DNA of 39,986 nt from Paenibacillus turicensis (GCF_017873435.1 NZ_JAGGKG010000030.1:1-39986); one strand, 5' to 3'. Shown: positions 25,321 through 34,381, counted from the stretch's first letter. Notes: a model not told the origin generated them from the letters alone. Numbers and translations are program-made.

Positions 25321-26303
25321 TGACGATGTCGTCAAATGAAATTCGCGAATATGTCGTGAGTTATTTAGAATCGACACAATGCCAGTTTATTGAAAACTCA
25401 CCTTGGCATGTCACCGTCAAGCTGTCACCGCAGGCCGATCGTGAGCTTACGGATCGTCCTTATTATTGGGGTTTTGTGGATCGCATGAATATAGAGCCTG
25501 AAACGATGTCGTTTTCCTTTGTGTTTGACCCAGAAGGTTACGATAAGATGAATGCAAATACACAAGGTACAAGCACACAAGCAATAAATCCATTAGGCGT
25601 AACGAATGGGCAGCCTGATCTGCTTAACCGTTATTACGGCTCACTCCCTCCACTTCCTGTACTTGGACCCGGAAGAATTCGGCGGGAGGACATTCATTTT
25701 GGCAGTGCTAGACTGAGACAAATTTTTAACGCGGTTAAGCAAAACGGAAGTTGTGTTTATTTATTTGAAGATCCCGGTCCAAGGCAAAAAACGACGTTGT
25801 TTCCTGCTTCATATGAGCCTTGGCTTGCCGTATGCTGGAAGGTGGAGTTTGCTTGTGATTTGAAGCGAGAAGAGCTTCACTTTCATGCAATATCTTTGGC
25901 TAGCGGTAAAATTGACACTTCCTTTGATCAACGTATTATGGATATGCCCTTACTCCAGCGATTGCCTGAAAACATTCATATTGGTCCAACTTCGCTCTCT
26001 TTAAGAGATGGGCATCAACAGCTTGAGCAGTATTTATATCACAGCTTAGAAAAGCTAGATACATCATGGGCAACCTCTGCGAAATTAAGACTACAAGAGG
26101 AATTGGAGCTTGTGGATGCCTATTATAAAGATTTGCTGCTGGTAGAAGATGAGGAACGGCAATCAGAAGTGAACGCTCAGCTAGAGGCAAGAAAAAGCGA
26201 AATTACATGGCAATATGAGCCAAGAATTATGATTTCCGCTATAAATTGCGGTATATTTCATCTTCGGGAGGATAGCTTTCCTCGAATAGACCGTAATCGC
26301 TAA
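25320..26303 (+). CDS. YqhG family protein of unknown function
   Basis: A 327-residue soluble protein recognised by its position directly after the SNF2 gene (overlapping by one base) and by the N-terminal pattern FIENSPWHVTVKLSPQADRELTDRPYYWGFVDR, which matches the Bacillus YqhG family. EDIHFGSARLRQIFNAVKQNGSC and a C-terminal Glu-rich helix (about 245-300) are further landmarks. No catalytic motif is seen. GAGGAGG lies 10 bases upstream of the ATG. Conserved coupling suggests it works with the YqhH helicase. Confidence in the family is good; its biochemical role is not known. Confidence 0.88.
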   Translation: MTMSSNEIREYVVSYLESTQCQFIENSPWHVTVKLSPQADRELTDRPYYWGFVDRMNIEPETMSFSFVFDPEGYDKMNANTQGTSTQAINPLGVTNGQPDLLNRYYGSLPPLPVLGPGRIRREDIHFGSARLRQIFNAVKQNGSCVYLFEDPGPRQKTTLFPASYEPWLAVCWKVEFACDLKREELHFHAISLASGKIDTSFDQRIMDMPLLQRLPENIHIGPTSLSLRDGHQQLEQYLYHSLEKLDTSWATSAKLRLQEELELVDAYYKDLLLVEDEERQSEVNAQLEARKSEITWQYEPRIMISAINCGIFHLREDSFPRIDRNR

Positions 26304-26403
26304 AAGAAAGCAAAAATAGAAGCAATCTACAGCATGACACATGACAAGTTGCAACACACTTCTTAAAAGGGGATGACTACAATTATGTGAGGGAGGGATT
26401 CAT

Positions 26404-27402
26404 ATGTACAAGCCTAGGAAATCTAAATCTTCATATATAATACTTAGTATGATTAGTGTATTTAGTTTAGTGATTATGTTGACGACAACGATTGGCATAA
26501 ACTTATCCACTTCCATGGCCAGTGCTGCTGATCGTTCATTTGAGAGGGCTAAACCCAAATTTTTTACAGCGATAGCTTCAGCGCAAATGGACAAAGCAGT
26601 CGCTCCCGCCAAGCTACAACATTTTGCCGAACAAGCTGCAAATCAGCTTGCTAAGCTCTCTACTTTCTCTACATGGATTGGCGCTGACATTGTCGTTGAA
26701 CCACTAGGACCAGGCACGCATAGCTGGCTAGCCTCTGTTTTACAATACAAAGAAAACCATGCCACTTTTGTAGGCTACATGGTCTTCTCAGTTAATCCAG
26801 CGAATCAATATGTACTTGTTGAATATGGCGCAGGCGAAGATAGCATTTATCACCCAGACAGGTTTAGTGAAGCGTTAAGCCTACTTGGCTTTTCTTCGAG
26901 AGATATTTCTGCTAAACCTTATTATGGCGGTCCTTTATGGACAGAATGGTGTCTTTCAAACGGACAATTTATTCATGCGGGTACTGGTGAGATCGTCCCC
27001 CAAAGTCAAGCCTCGTGGGATGTCATTCAGCAAAAATATTCCGCTCCTACTGGGAGTGTAAATACTGCTAAAAATGATGATTTTGGACCTTCACCTTTAC
27101 CTATAGTATTTACTGGTGACGATTTTGATCCATATGAGCAAATTACGTGGATGATTGCGAAACCAATACAGCTTCAAGTATCCAGCTTCCTTCAAGCCTT
27201 GAATTCCCATAAGCAGCTTATTTTTGTAGGCACTGAGGCTGAGAGTAACGGCACTTATCGAATTCCTTTTTCGATTACAGGGTATCAAAAGTGGGATGCT
27301 GATGTGATTTACGTTCAAGCAGGAACGATCGCCTCCCCACGTTTTGTTGCCTTAGATTCGTTATTATCAACAGGACATTTCGTGAGCAATGACACGAAAT
27401 AA
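26404..27402 (+). CDS. Exported or membrane-anchored protein of unknown function
   Basis: A 332-residue protein with a short basic N-terminus and a hydrophobic segment (about 10-38; IILSMISVFSLVIMLTTTIGI) followed by SMASAADRS, which may be a signal peptidase site or an uncleaved anchor. The rest is soluble and mixed alpha/beta. GPLWTEWCLSNGQFIHAGTGEIV and the absence of repeats are notable, but I do not recognise a family or catalytic motif. The gene begins after a good GGAGGG site and lies 100 bases downstream of yqhG, with no clear terminator between, so it could share that transcript. It is convergent with yqzE. Confidence 0.75.
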   Translation: MYKPRKSKSSYIILSMISVFSLVIMLTTTIGINLSTSMASAADRSFERAKPKFFTAIASAQMDKAVAPAKLQHFAEQAANQLAKLSTFSTWIGADIVVEPLGPGTHSWLASVLQYKENHATFVGYMVFSVNPANQYVLVEYGAGEDSIYHPDRFSEALSLLGFSSRDISAKPYYGGPLWTEWCLSNGQFIHAGTGEIVPQSQASWDVIQQKYSAPTGSVNTAKNDDFGPSPLPIVFTGDDFDPYEQITWMIAKPIQLQVSSFLQALNSHKQLIFVGTEAESNGTYRIPFSITGYQKWDADVIYVQAGTIASPRFVALDSLLSTGHFVSNDTK

Positions 27403-27442
27403 CTGAGAATACTTATAAACATAGAATACTTCAGCTTTAATT

Positions 27443-27640
27443 TTAAGGTTTCCAGCGATTGATTTTAGATTTTCGCCACCAGATTGAAAAGGCTACGGGG
27501 AGCATACCAAACCATCTTGTACTCCAAGGCTCACGAACTTGAAGCTTTGCTTTACGCGCTTCCTTTCGTGTAGCCCTTGGAGTTTCTACGTAATTAATGA
27601 CCTTATGCGTGAGCAACGTAAAAAAATCATCCTTTGCCAT
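27443..27640 (-). CDS. YqzE family small protein
   Basis: A 65-residue basic protein with the YqzE pattern: FFTLLTHKVINYVETPRATRKEARKAKLQVREPW, then a hydrophobic stretch WFGMLPVAFSIWW and a basic tail. In Bacillus yqzE lies beside the comG competence operon and near yqhG/yqhH, so the local neighbours agree, although no comG gene is present between here and 30 kb. AGGAGG is 7-8 bases before the ATG. The function is unknown. The hydrophobic part may associate with membrane. Confidence 0.8.
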   Translation of the reverse strand: MAKDDFFTLLTHKVINYVETPRATRKEARKAKLQVREPWSTRWFGMLPVAFSIWWRKSKINRWKP

Positions 27641-27779
27641 CGTTCCTAACCTCCTTCTACTCTCTCCTTTCTATTTTGTGCTGTTTAGCAAAGAACTAAA
27701 CATCAGAATGTATGAAATGTATTTAAATCAACCACATTATATACAACAAAACATGGAGATATAAGAAGGAGCGATTCAC

Positions 27780-28520
27780 TTGTCTAATCATCTTAAATGG
27801 AGGAAAATATTAGCTACTATTCTATCCACTTTATTTTTATCAGCCTCACTAGCTTACAATATGACTACCGTTTCTGCTGCAAACAAACCAATTGTTAATC
27901 AAGGCACTCCTGATGATTCTGCAGTTGAGCAAGCATTTCCAGGACAATTAATCTTAATTGATGCTGGACATGGAGGAATTGATGGTGGCACTTCCTTTGA
28001 AAATATTTTAGAAAAAGATATTAACCTTGATATTGCTAAACGTTTATATCTGCTATTGCGGAGTCAAGGCTATGACGCTGTTTTAAACCGTACTGGAGAT
28101 TACGCGCTAAGTGAAGACAATCATTGGTCCAGAACCCGTTCACGCCATATGCGTGACTTGGCACAACGACAAGAGCTTAGTGATGAAATAGAACCAACGG
28201 TGGTTGTAAGCTTGCATGTCAACTGGGGGAAAAATAAAAGCAAGGGTGGACCACTCGTATTACATCAGGACGAAGGAAGAAGTGTTTTGCTTGCCTATAC
28301 AATTCAAAATGCATTAAATCAATATTATGGAACAAAGACTCTCCCTATTGTTGGCAAGCCCTTTTATTTGCTTAATCAAAATAAAGTTCCTTCTGTCATT
28401 GTAGAAATGGGTTATATTAGCAACGAAAAGGATCGGCTTAATATGACAAAACCGTCGGGCAAAAAGGAATTAGCCCAGTGCATCGCTTCTGGGCTGTCCG
28501 CTTATTTGATGTTACAGTAA
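27780..28520 (+). CDS. N-acetylmuramoyl-L-alanine amidase (Amidase_3, CwlD-like)
   Basis: A 246-residue exported enzyme. A hydrophobic signal or anchor (about 10-33, ending VSAA) precedes an Amidase_3 domain with all zinc/catalytic residues: His64 in LIDAGHGGIDGG, Glu78 in ILEKD, His146 in VVVSLHVNWG and Glu209 in VIVEMGYISN. It cleaves the bond between muramic acid and L-alanine in peptidoglycan. The single-domain size and SRxRxxDLAQR segment resemble the germination amidase CwlD, but without sporulation context I do not assign that name. Translation starts at TTG with AAGGAG upstream. It is a single gene convergent with the SGNH hydrolase. Confidence 0.9.
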   Translation: MSNHLKWRKILATILSTLFLSASLAYNMTTVSAANKPIVNQGTPDDSAVEQAFPGQLILIDAGHGGIDGGTSFENILEKDINLDIAKRLYLLLRSQGYDAVLNRTGDYALSEDNHWSRTRSRHMRDLAQRQELSDEIEPTVVVSLHVNWGKNKSKGGPLVLHQDEGRSVLLAYTIQNALNQYYGTKTLPIVGKPFYLLNQNKVPSVIVEMGYISNEKDRLNMTKPSGKKELAQCIASGLSAYLMLQ

Positions 28521-28563
28521 TGAGCAATAATGATACGCAAATAATTTAAATACTGCGCAAATG

Positions 28564-29226
28564 TTATAGTATGTTACTTGCTTCCACAACCTTTAGCCAT
28601 TGCTGACTAATTAAGCCGTGGCCTGCACTTGTTGGGTGGACACCATCCCAAATCCAATAGGATGCTTCTCTTTTTGTAGCGGCTTCATCAAATAACGCTT
28701 GAAGGGGAACAAACACGGCATTAAATTCCTGTGCTAATTGGGCAACAATAGCTTGATATTTTTGAATCAAAGCTTGCCATTCGTCCCAACGGGCCTCGGT
28801 CGCAATCCCTTTTAAAATAAATGGCTCACACAGCACGAGCTTCGTATCTGGCAATACTGCTACTGTTTCTTCCAATACGTGTCTATAAGCTCGCTCCAAG
28901 CGGTCAGTAAACCCACTTGGTTCATTACCCATTGTGCGCCAAGCATCATTAACACCAATTAAAATACTGATCACATCTGGTTGTAAACTAATGGCATCCT
29001 CATTCCAGCGTGCATATAAATCCGACATCCGATTTCCGCTAATCGCCCGATTAATAAACTCATAATGCTTTTCCGGATAAAGATGACCTAAATGTGCGGC
29101 AACAATATACGCGTAGCTATGCCCTGTAATTCCATGAATTTCGTTATCCCGTTCGCGATTGGCATCTGTAATGGAATCCCCTTGAAATAAAATCACTTTG
29201 CCTTGTTTATTGCTCTGTTTGCTCAT
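28564..29226 (-). CDS. SGNH/GDSL-family hydrolase
   Basis: A 220-residue soluble hydrolase with the block I nucleophile motif LFQGDSITDANRERD (Ser near residue 17), a block II-like glycine in AISGNRMSD, block III GVNDAW, and block V DGVHPTSAGH with the catalytic Asp/His. This set of motifs marks SGNH esterases and acetylhydrolases. It lacks a signal peptide, so it should act in the cytoplasm, perhaps deacetylating sugars or other small esters. A weak AAAGGAGAATGAG region provides its ribosome site. It is monocistronic. Confidence 0.9.
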   Translation of the reverse strand: MSKQSNKQGKVILFQGDSITDANRERDNEIHGITGHSYAYIVAAHLGHLYPEKHYEFINRAISGNRMSDLYARWNEDAISLQPDVISILIGVNDAWRTMGNEPSGFTDRLERAYRHVLEETVAVLPDTKLVLCEPFILKGIATEARWDEWQALIQKYQAIVAQLAQEFNAVFVPLQALFDEAATKREASYWIWDGVHPTSAGHGLISQQWLKVVEASNIL

Positions 29227-29313
29227 TTCTCATTCTCCTTTTTAAAAAGCTAGAGTTAAAAGCATTTAATTATAATAAAATTTTACATTGAATACATTAA
29301 TCAGATATATTTA

Positions 29314-29784
29314 TCAGATATATTTAGCCATTGTAACGTCTGTTGCATGAAATCCCATCTTCTCATACAAATGCCATGCTCGCTTATTATGGGCAAACAC
29401 ATGCAGCCCGAGCTTTTTAATTCCCATTTCTTTAGCTAATGTCTCAAAGCTTTGCATCGTCTGTGTTCCATATCCTTGTCCTTGAAATGACTCAAAAATT
29501 AAAAAATCGTATACAAAAGCAGTTTTCATCTGATCTTCCTCATCATAGTGAAACCAAAAATACCCAATCTTTTCTTTACCTTCATTAGGTACGATGCAAT
29601 AAAGATGCTCATGAGGGGTATTTATTCCCTTTGGCAAATATCCATCAAAGGCTTTCTTGGCTAACGTAAGACCTTCTTCCTGTGACCATGTTCCTGCCTT
29701 TATTTTTTCGTTTGCAAAGTCCTCAATCGCATAAGATAAGTAATGCTCATAATCGTCCTCACTCATTTTTTTCAATAAAACCAT
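29314..29784 (-). CDS. GNAT-family N-acetyltransferase
   Basis: A 156-residue single-domain acetyltransferase. Motif A, which binds the acetyl-CoA pyrophosphate, is visible as YDFLIFESFQGQGYGTQTMQ with the Q-x-x-G-x-G core, followed by the motif B stretch LHVFAHNKRAWHLYEKMGF. The start at ATG 29784 is supported by GAGGTGG upstream; a frame open to 29805 would include that site. The acceptor is unknown: the protein could modify an amino acid, an aminoglycoside-like compound or a protein N-terminus. Monocistronic; the gene ends a few bases from an A/T-rich gap. Confidence 0.9.
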   Translation of the reverse strand: MVLLKKMSEDDYEHYLSYAIEDFANEKIKAGTWSQEEGLTLAKKAFDGYLPKGINTPHEHLYCIVPNEGKEKIGYFWFHYDEEDQMKTAFVYDFLIFESFQGQGYGTQTMQSFETLAKEMGIKKLGLHVFAHNKRAWHLYEKMGFHATDVTMAKYI

Positions 29785-29805
29785 AGTCCCACCTCTGATG
29801 CTCAT

Positions 29806-30011
29806 AATTTATACTATATTAACACATTTTTCTAAAATGAAGGGGCTTACAAATTAGTATTTTAACTCAAGCTCTGATGAATGTTTATATGAAAAGTCAT
29901 AATAAATGAATGTGAATTAGAAGTTGTCTTAGCAACGCTCATCTTGTTTTCACACACGATTACGCAAAAAAGTACGCCTCCCTCCAGATGGTGGAGCACA
30001 AGGAGCCGTTA
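29806..30011. other. Non-coding gap before the tRNA
   Basis: Nothing convincing is coded here. The stretch is A/T-rich to about 29945, then contains a C/T-rich segment with a short CTCCA/TGGAG hairpin near 29979-29995. No terminator with a good U-tract was found for the divergent genes. Confidence 0.4.
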
Positions 30012-30041
30012 TTGACGTAGATACTTCTTTTGTGCTAAAAT
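30012..30041 (+). promoter_or_regulatory. SigA promoter for the tRNA-Leu transcript
   Basis: TTGACG (30012-30017), an 18-bp spacer and TAAAAT (30036-30041) form a near-consensus promoter about 160 bases upstream of the tRNA. The precursor would carry a long 5' leader containing the tandem 23-bp repeat. Confidence 0.65.
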
Positions 30042-30093
30042 ATTCCAGAAGTGATTGAGGTGCATACGGATTTATAATGACGTATCTCTCATT

Positions 30094-30138
30094 AAGCCTA
30101 ACGGAAATCATCCGAGAAGCCTAACGCAAGTCATCCAA
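30094..30138 (+). repeat. Tandem 23-bp repeat in the tRNA leader
   Basis: AAGCCTAACGGAAATCATCC (30094-30113) is repeated as AAGCCTAACGCAAGTCATCC (30117-30136), with a period of 23 bp and 2 mismatches. It lies between the promoter and the tRNA. The function is unknown. Confidence 0.7.
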
Positions 30139-30202
30139 AAAATACGTGCGAAAGCTTCCGAATATTACGCACAGGAAAAGCGAATAAAACCCTATCGTAT
30201 AA

Positions 30203-30286
30203 GCGGTCGTGGCGGAATTGGCAGACGCGCACGGTTCAGGTCCGTGTGGGCTTACCCCCGTGGAGGTTCGAGTCCTCTCGGCCGCA
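30203..30286 (+). tRNA. tRNA-Leu (anticodon CAG)
   Basis: The acceptor stem GCGGTCG (30203-30209) pairs with CGGCCGC (30279-30285). The D-arm is TGGCGGAATTGGCAGACGC, the anticodon arm CACGG-TTCAGGT-CCGTG with anticodon CAG, a long variable arm GGGCTTACCCCC marks a class II tRNA, and the T-arm GGAGGTTCGAGTCCTC is complete. The discriminator base is A and CCA is not encoded. It reads CUG leucine codons. It borders the accessory region and may be an integration site. Confidence 0.96.
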
Positions 30287-30344
30287 TTATCTAAAATACA
30301 AACAGAAAATTTAAATAATAAAATAAATAATTTAACTTGACGAA

Positions 30345-30397
30345 AAACCTACCTAAACTTGGGATAGAATTTCCCTTTGAAGTTTAAGTAGGTTTTT
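30345..30397 (+). terminator. Intrinsic terminator after tRNA-Leu
   Basis: AAACCTACCTAAACTT (30345-30360) pairs with AAGTTTAAGTAGGTTT (30380-30395, one mismatch), with an inner GGGA/TCCC stem, followed by TTTT. It is a strong plus-strand terminator for the tRNA transcript. Confidence 0.88.
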
Positions 30398-30488
30398 TTG
30401 ATGCAAATATGCCTTAAGACCCCTTAAGCTCTGCCTCTATCCCTACATTTAAAATTGATATCCACTTTTCTACTTTCCCCTTAGTCCA

Positions 30489-32218
30489 TTAAACTATACC
30501 ATAAGCTAAGACTCTATCATCCTTACATCCTCCTAATGTTCCTTTACCCATAGCCTGTGGTTACCAGCTCTATTACGTACAAATGTTTTCATTTCTCCAA
30601 TTAAATTAGCATCATTAATTCGCCATACACTTTCACGAATACCCTCAATCATAGCATCAACTAAGATTGGACGTGTAACAGTCGTAGTTGGCCAACCTGG
30701 TTTATTTTCATTTGTTCCTGCTTCTGCATTATAAGAATCATGGTGGTATAAGTTAGGATAGAAGGTTACGTTAAGTAGAGTATTAATGACACTATGACCA
30801 ACGTTATTAGTCTCCACTCCAAGTAGTGCTTCTCCATACATACGTCCTACAAAATCTAATTGCTTAGCATATATATCTAGATCCATTTGTCCATAAATTG
30901 CAGCAACATCTTCGCCAGTTTCAGCATCTATAATATAAGCCGCTGATGCATCGCCACCTTCTAAACCTTCTGCAACGTCAGCACCGATACAATATTCTTT
31001 GTCTGGATCAAATTCGGTGAATACTTCAAATTCTCCACGCTCATCTTCTATTAATTTTACCTGTGACCAGTCATAGCCTTCTCCTTCAACTGCTGGAGGT
31101 ATGATAACAGCATACTTCGTTCCTTTTTTAGTATGTTTAGACATAGCATCAAGTTTTTCTTGATTGAATACGGTACGTCCTGTGACAAGGAATGCTTCTT
31201 CTGATGTTGAAGGATACTCCTGTCTAAATAACTTCTCATCACCTTCAAAGTCATTTCGTATTGTGTACCGCCGCCACTCTAACTGTTCATCAGCAAGCCC
31301 AAACTTTTTCTTTAGCTCCAATTCTTCTTTTGTATGTTTAAAGTCCTCTGATACCTTCATGCGATAATCAGGCATTTCAAACCAAGGAAAGAACAAGGGA
31401 ATATAGTCGTTATTTCCTGCTACCGCGTTATCCCACATTTCCTTGTATATCTCAATCCCATTAGCTGTTGATTCAATAATACCTACTGTGCCAGCTTCTT
31501 TAGATAAGGCAGCGAACAATGAAGCTAAGTGCTTCTTTTTTCTGTTCTCAGGCCAGAAAGCTAATTCTGATATGTGAAGATAATGAATTGTCTCTGAACG
31601 TGCTAATACTCTGTTCTCAGCAGATTGAACCGTTATTTTAGATTTTAGTCCTGGTTCCTTCTTACGCTCTACATCCTTTAATGCAGGGCTTTCAAATGTT
31701 AATCTACGGCTATTGTTCCGCTTACGCATGGGCTTGATAGCTTCTGGAATGTAGTCATAGTACAAACGGAACATATCATATAAGTTTTCAGATGCGCTGG
31801 AATCTTGGGCAACAATAAAAGCGTTCTTAGCTTCTTGTAGTGAGGAAAGGTAATAGATTATAGCTTCTGTGGTTGTTGAAAATCCCATCTGTCTTGCTTT
31901 AAGTATAATGATTCGTACAGGCTTTCCTTGCTTGATTCGATCAAATACAGTGCTAGCAAGCTTCCTTTGTGCTTTATTTAAGGTAAGTGGAACAATATCA
32001 CCTGTAATATCACCTGTCTTTGTCTTGATCCGTAAAAACTCAAAACAAAAAGCCTCAAAGTCATCAAGATTTCCCTTGAGTTCTTTAAGGCCTTCTGGAT
32101 CGTTTCTATATTCAGCTTTTAGCTTACGTACCAATTCGCTATAAATGAGTTCTGTATCTTCTGTTTTCCCAATTGCTTCAGCAGCTTTACGTATATGCTC
32201 ATGGATTTTATCCAACAC
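30489..32218 (-). pseudogene. Phage terminase large subunit, frameshifted at its C-terminus
   Basis: The main frame (to 30533) encodes a phage packaging ATPase/nuclease. Walker A is ILKARQMGFSTTT (about 106-117 from the GTG start), Walker B IHYLHISELAFW, and the first nuclease Asp lies in CIGADVAEGLEGGDASA. The frame ends abruptly in RAGNHRLWVKEH. Supplying one base at about 30559 restores AMGKGTLGGCKDDRVLAYGIV and a stop at 30489, and this includes the DD motif expected as the last nuclease aspartates. The single-base loss would therefore disable DNA cleavage. GTG 32218 with GGTGGTGAG upstream is the likely start; it lies immediately after the terminase small-subunit stop. No portal or head genes follow, so the phage module is a remnant. 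Confidence 0.85.
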
Positions 32219-32219
32219 A

Positions 32220-32884
32220 TTACTCACCACCATTGGCATATAGCTTTAGTTGATCTACTAATTGTTTCATTCTTGGGTTGGATGCAATCCTTACCACTGA
32301 ACGCTCATAAGATCCATCTGTTGCTTCTTCCTCAAAGATTTCCATGAATATACGAATATACTCTTGAACTGAAACGCTTTTTCCCTTAGTGTAGTAAGAA
32401 ACTTCATATTTTCACGTACTTCTCTATTTAGTACCGTTATTTCATTTACCTTTCTACGGAGTTCAATCTCAAACTGCATTTGCCATGTCTCTATGAAGCT
32501 AACATAATTGAACACTTCTCCATCTTCCATCAATTTGTTAACCAGTTCGTCCATTTCATCCCTAAATAATTTAGGTAGATCATCTACTAATTCAAATCGT
32601 TCAATTAACCTCTTTGTAGCATCTAAGTTCGTTTGAATAATATCTATTTCTTGATGGACTGTTTTTACTACACGCCGCCGATCCGCAAGGAAAGCATCTT
32701 TCTTCTTGGCTTGTTCCCCTGTACCTTTATCCTTAATAAATTTAGCTACAGCAGTATGAGATATTTTTTCATTAGCCCATTCAGAACAATCCTCTGCTAT
32801 AGCTCTTACTGTCTTATTAGCACGTACTCCAGACCAAACAATTTCCTGACATCCTAATGATTCAATTTTTGATGGTTTAGCCAC
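32220..32884 (-). pseudogene. Terminase small-subunit-like gene with frameshift
   Basis: The frame from GTG 32884 (AAGGAGC upstream) encodes a helix-turn-helix N-terminus (VWSGVRANKTVRAIAEDCSEWANEKISHTAVAKFIKDKG) followed by a long helical region, fitting a phage terminase small subunit or Mu gp27-like protein. At an A5 tract near 32377 the frame changes to nonsense (AFQFKSIFVYSW) and ends at 32291. One base of -1 shift restores SVSVQEYIRIFMEIFEEEATDG and a tail ending YANGGE, with a stop at 32220 touching the large-subunit start. This is best read as a single-base deletion; sequencing error or a rare programmed shift are alternatives. The exact family is uncertain. Confidence 0.75.
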
Positions 32885-32903
32885 AATAAACAGCTCCTTT
32901 TTC

Positions 32904-33052
32904 TTGTAATGTTATTCGTAATGTTTGTATGCTTTGTAATGGTATTTGTAACAAATTATGCGTTACAACTTATATTGCATATAATGTAGTGCCTTTTATA
33001 TCAAGGGATCAGCTTGTAATGTTTTGTAACGTTACAAGCTGTTTTTGTAATG
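32904..33052. repeat. Cluster of TTGTAATG-type repeats upstream of the terminase genes
   Basis: Over 150 bp there are about nine copies of TTGTAAYG on either strand: TTGTAATG at 32904, 32934, 33014 and 33045, CGTAATG at 32917, TTGTAAC at 32946, CGTTACAA at 32961, and the perfect palindrome TTGTAACGTTACAA at 33024-33037. The density is far above expectation and suggests a packaging recognition site or repressor operators. No gene lies here. Confidence 0.65.
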
Positions 33053-33061
33053 TAAATAAGC

Positions 33062-33080
33062 TCAGGAAAAGTTTTCCTGA
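33062..33080. other. Perfect palindrome (TCAGGAAAA/TTTTCCTGA)
   Basis: A 9-bp perfect inverted repeat around a single central base lies 40 bases downstream of the membrane protein gene at 33121 (minus strand). No convincing U-tract follows on either strand. It may be a weak terminator or part of the adjacent repeat cluster. Confidence 0.5.
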
Positions 33081-33120
33081 ACTTTGTTTAACGACGACAC
33101 TCCATTAATCTGTAATTATG

Positions 33121-33768
33121 TCACGATAGAGCAATAGGTGGAAACTTGTTATCCTTATAGTAAGCATAATTGAAAATAGACTGTTCTAACTCTGTAGGTA
33201 TGTTATCTAAAGCATTCAATGTATTTCTAATTTGTGATTCCGTAGGAAAACTATCACTAGTATAATCCGCAAGATTGAAAAGTTGTTTATCAATATCCTC
33301 TTTATAATATTTTTGAACTTCTCTACGTATATTTTCAAAATAACCTTTTAAATTAAAACTATAAAAACTATCAATAGCATCCCTTACATCACTATCAATT
33401 TTATTTTCCAGTGCAATTTTTTCCATTTTCCGAACAATAATATGCTTATCTATATCAGTGATTCCTTCCCAGGTAAGTCCTTCTGTCATATTTTTTATCG
33501 AGAAGATATACAGTGGAACAGTAAAGTCTTTCAAATTGTCTAATGTCGCTTGGGCTTCTGCTACGGCCTGTTTTAGTTCAACCTCAATTCCTGCTCCCTT
33601 GAACCTTTGAAGTTTATCAAGATTTAAAAAGGCAGTAGATAACGCCCCCGCCGCTAATGCAATCCCCATTTCAACTGATTTACCTATGCAGCCAAAGTAA
33701 AGGGTTGGAACTAAAATTATAAGTATTGAGATAATTAACTTAAAAGGTATAGTTGAATTCTTTCCCAT
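33121..33768 (-). CDS. Unrecognised membrane protein with cytoplasmic helical domain
   Basis: A 215-residue protein. The start at 33768 (MGKNSTIPFK) has GGGGGAT upstream; a longer frame opens at 33780. Two hydrophobic segments lie near the N-terminus (about 8-25 and 30-48), then a short coiled-coil-like stretch (QRFKGAGIEVELKQAVAEAQATLDNLKD) and an alpha-rich domain of about 140 residues. I recognise no catalytic motif. It has its own consensus promoter and is not clearly part of the terminase unit. Membrane anchor plus helical domain is a common layout in accessory-region proteins such as phage or defence-linked factors, but that is only contextual. Confidence 0.7.
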   Translation of the reverse strand: MGKNSTIPFKLIISILIILVPTLYFGCIGKSVEMGIALAAGALSTAFLNLDKLQRFKGAGIEVELKQAVAEAQATLDNLKDFTVPLYIFSIKNMTEGLTWEGITDIDKHIIVRKMEKIALENKIDSDVRDAIDSFYSFNLKGYFENIRREVQKYYKEDIDKQLFNLADYTSDSFPTESQIRNTLNALDNIPTELEQSIFNYAYYKDNKFPPIALS

Positions 33769-33795
33769 GTAATCCCCCACATTAAATAATAAATG

Positions 33796-33824
33796 ATGAT
33801 ATAAAGAATATTCCTTTATGTCAA
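33796..33824 (-). promoter_or_regulatory. Consensus SigA promoter of the 33121 membrane protein
   Basis: On the minus strand TTGACA (33819-33824), exactly 17 bp, and TATCAT (33796-33801) lie about 30 bases upstream of the start codon. It shows the gene is probably expressed on its own. Confidence 0.75.
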
Positions 33825-33971
33825 TTCAGTTTCTATGAATATAAAGCCGAAAACGAAGTTACTGTTCCTATCTATCATTATATTCTGCTATTATATGTTC
33901 AGAATAATACTCCCGAGATTGAGTGTCATAATCCCTTATGTAATAACAAGGAATAGAAAGATGCATTTCTA

Positions 33972-34381
33972 TTACAGACCTAACTTTTTCATTGCAACTT
34001 GTTTTGCCATCTCGCCAGTAACTGTTGCCAAGACAGTGACCGGAATAGTTGACAGTTTATTTCCTAATGTTTTTTTGTTTTTTCCCAAACGATACTATCC
34101 CTTATTGAATCTAGAAATTCATGTCCTTTCCAAGTCAGTGTTTCTGGATAAAATCTCTCAGGTCCAGACATATTAGTGTCCACATTAAATTCACGATTAA
34201 AATTGATAGCGATAATATAGCCTGCGTCATCTAAGATTTTTACATGATAATAGAATTCAACTTCTTCAACTCCATCAACCCATGAGGATTTATAAGGTAA
34301 ATTTTCAGGATGTTCTCCCTCTGGTCCAAGTGACTCTGTAAGTAAAAGAATTCTCCTTATTGTATCCATATTTCTTTTCAC
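33972..34381 (-). pseudogene. DUF2513 family protein, frameshifted
   Basis: The N-terminal frame MKRNMDTIRRILLLTESLG, then VEFYYHVKILDDAGYIIAI and LTWKGHEFLDSIRDSIVWEKTK match DUF2513 proteins, winged-helix-like proteins common in phages and accessory regions. The main frame stops at 34064 directly after the A7 tract. A -1 shift on the A7 tract (A AAA AAA C in the right phase) restores TLGNKLSTIPVTVLATVTGE and a stop at 33972, the normal family C-terminus. Either one A is missing or the site is a slippery heptamer. GTG 34381 with GGGAGAG upstream is the likely start; the frame runs open to 34399. Confidence 0.8.

Noticed and set aside
30055..30294. Plus-strand frame of 79 codons across the tRNA
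   Set aside because: It covers the tRNA-Leu gene and its leader, so it is not a protein gene.
33835..34176. Plus-strand frame of 113 codons
   Set aside because: It runs opposite to the restored C-terminus of the DUF2513 gene and has no ribosome site.
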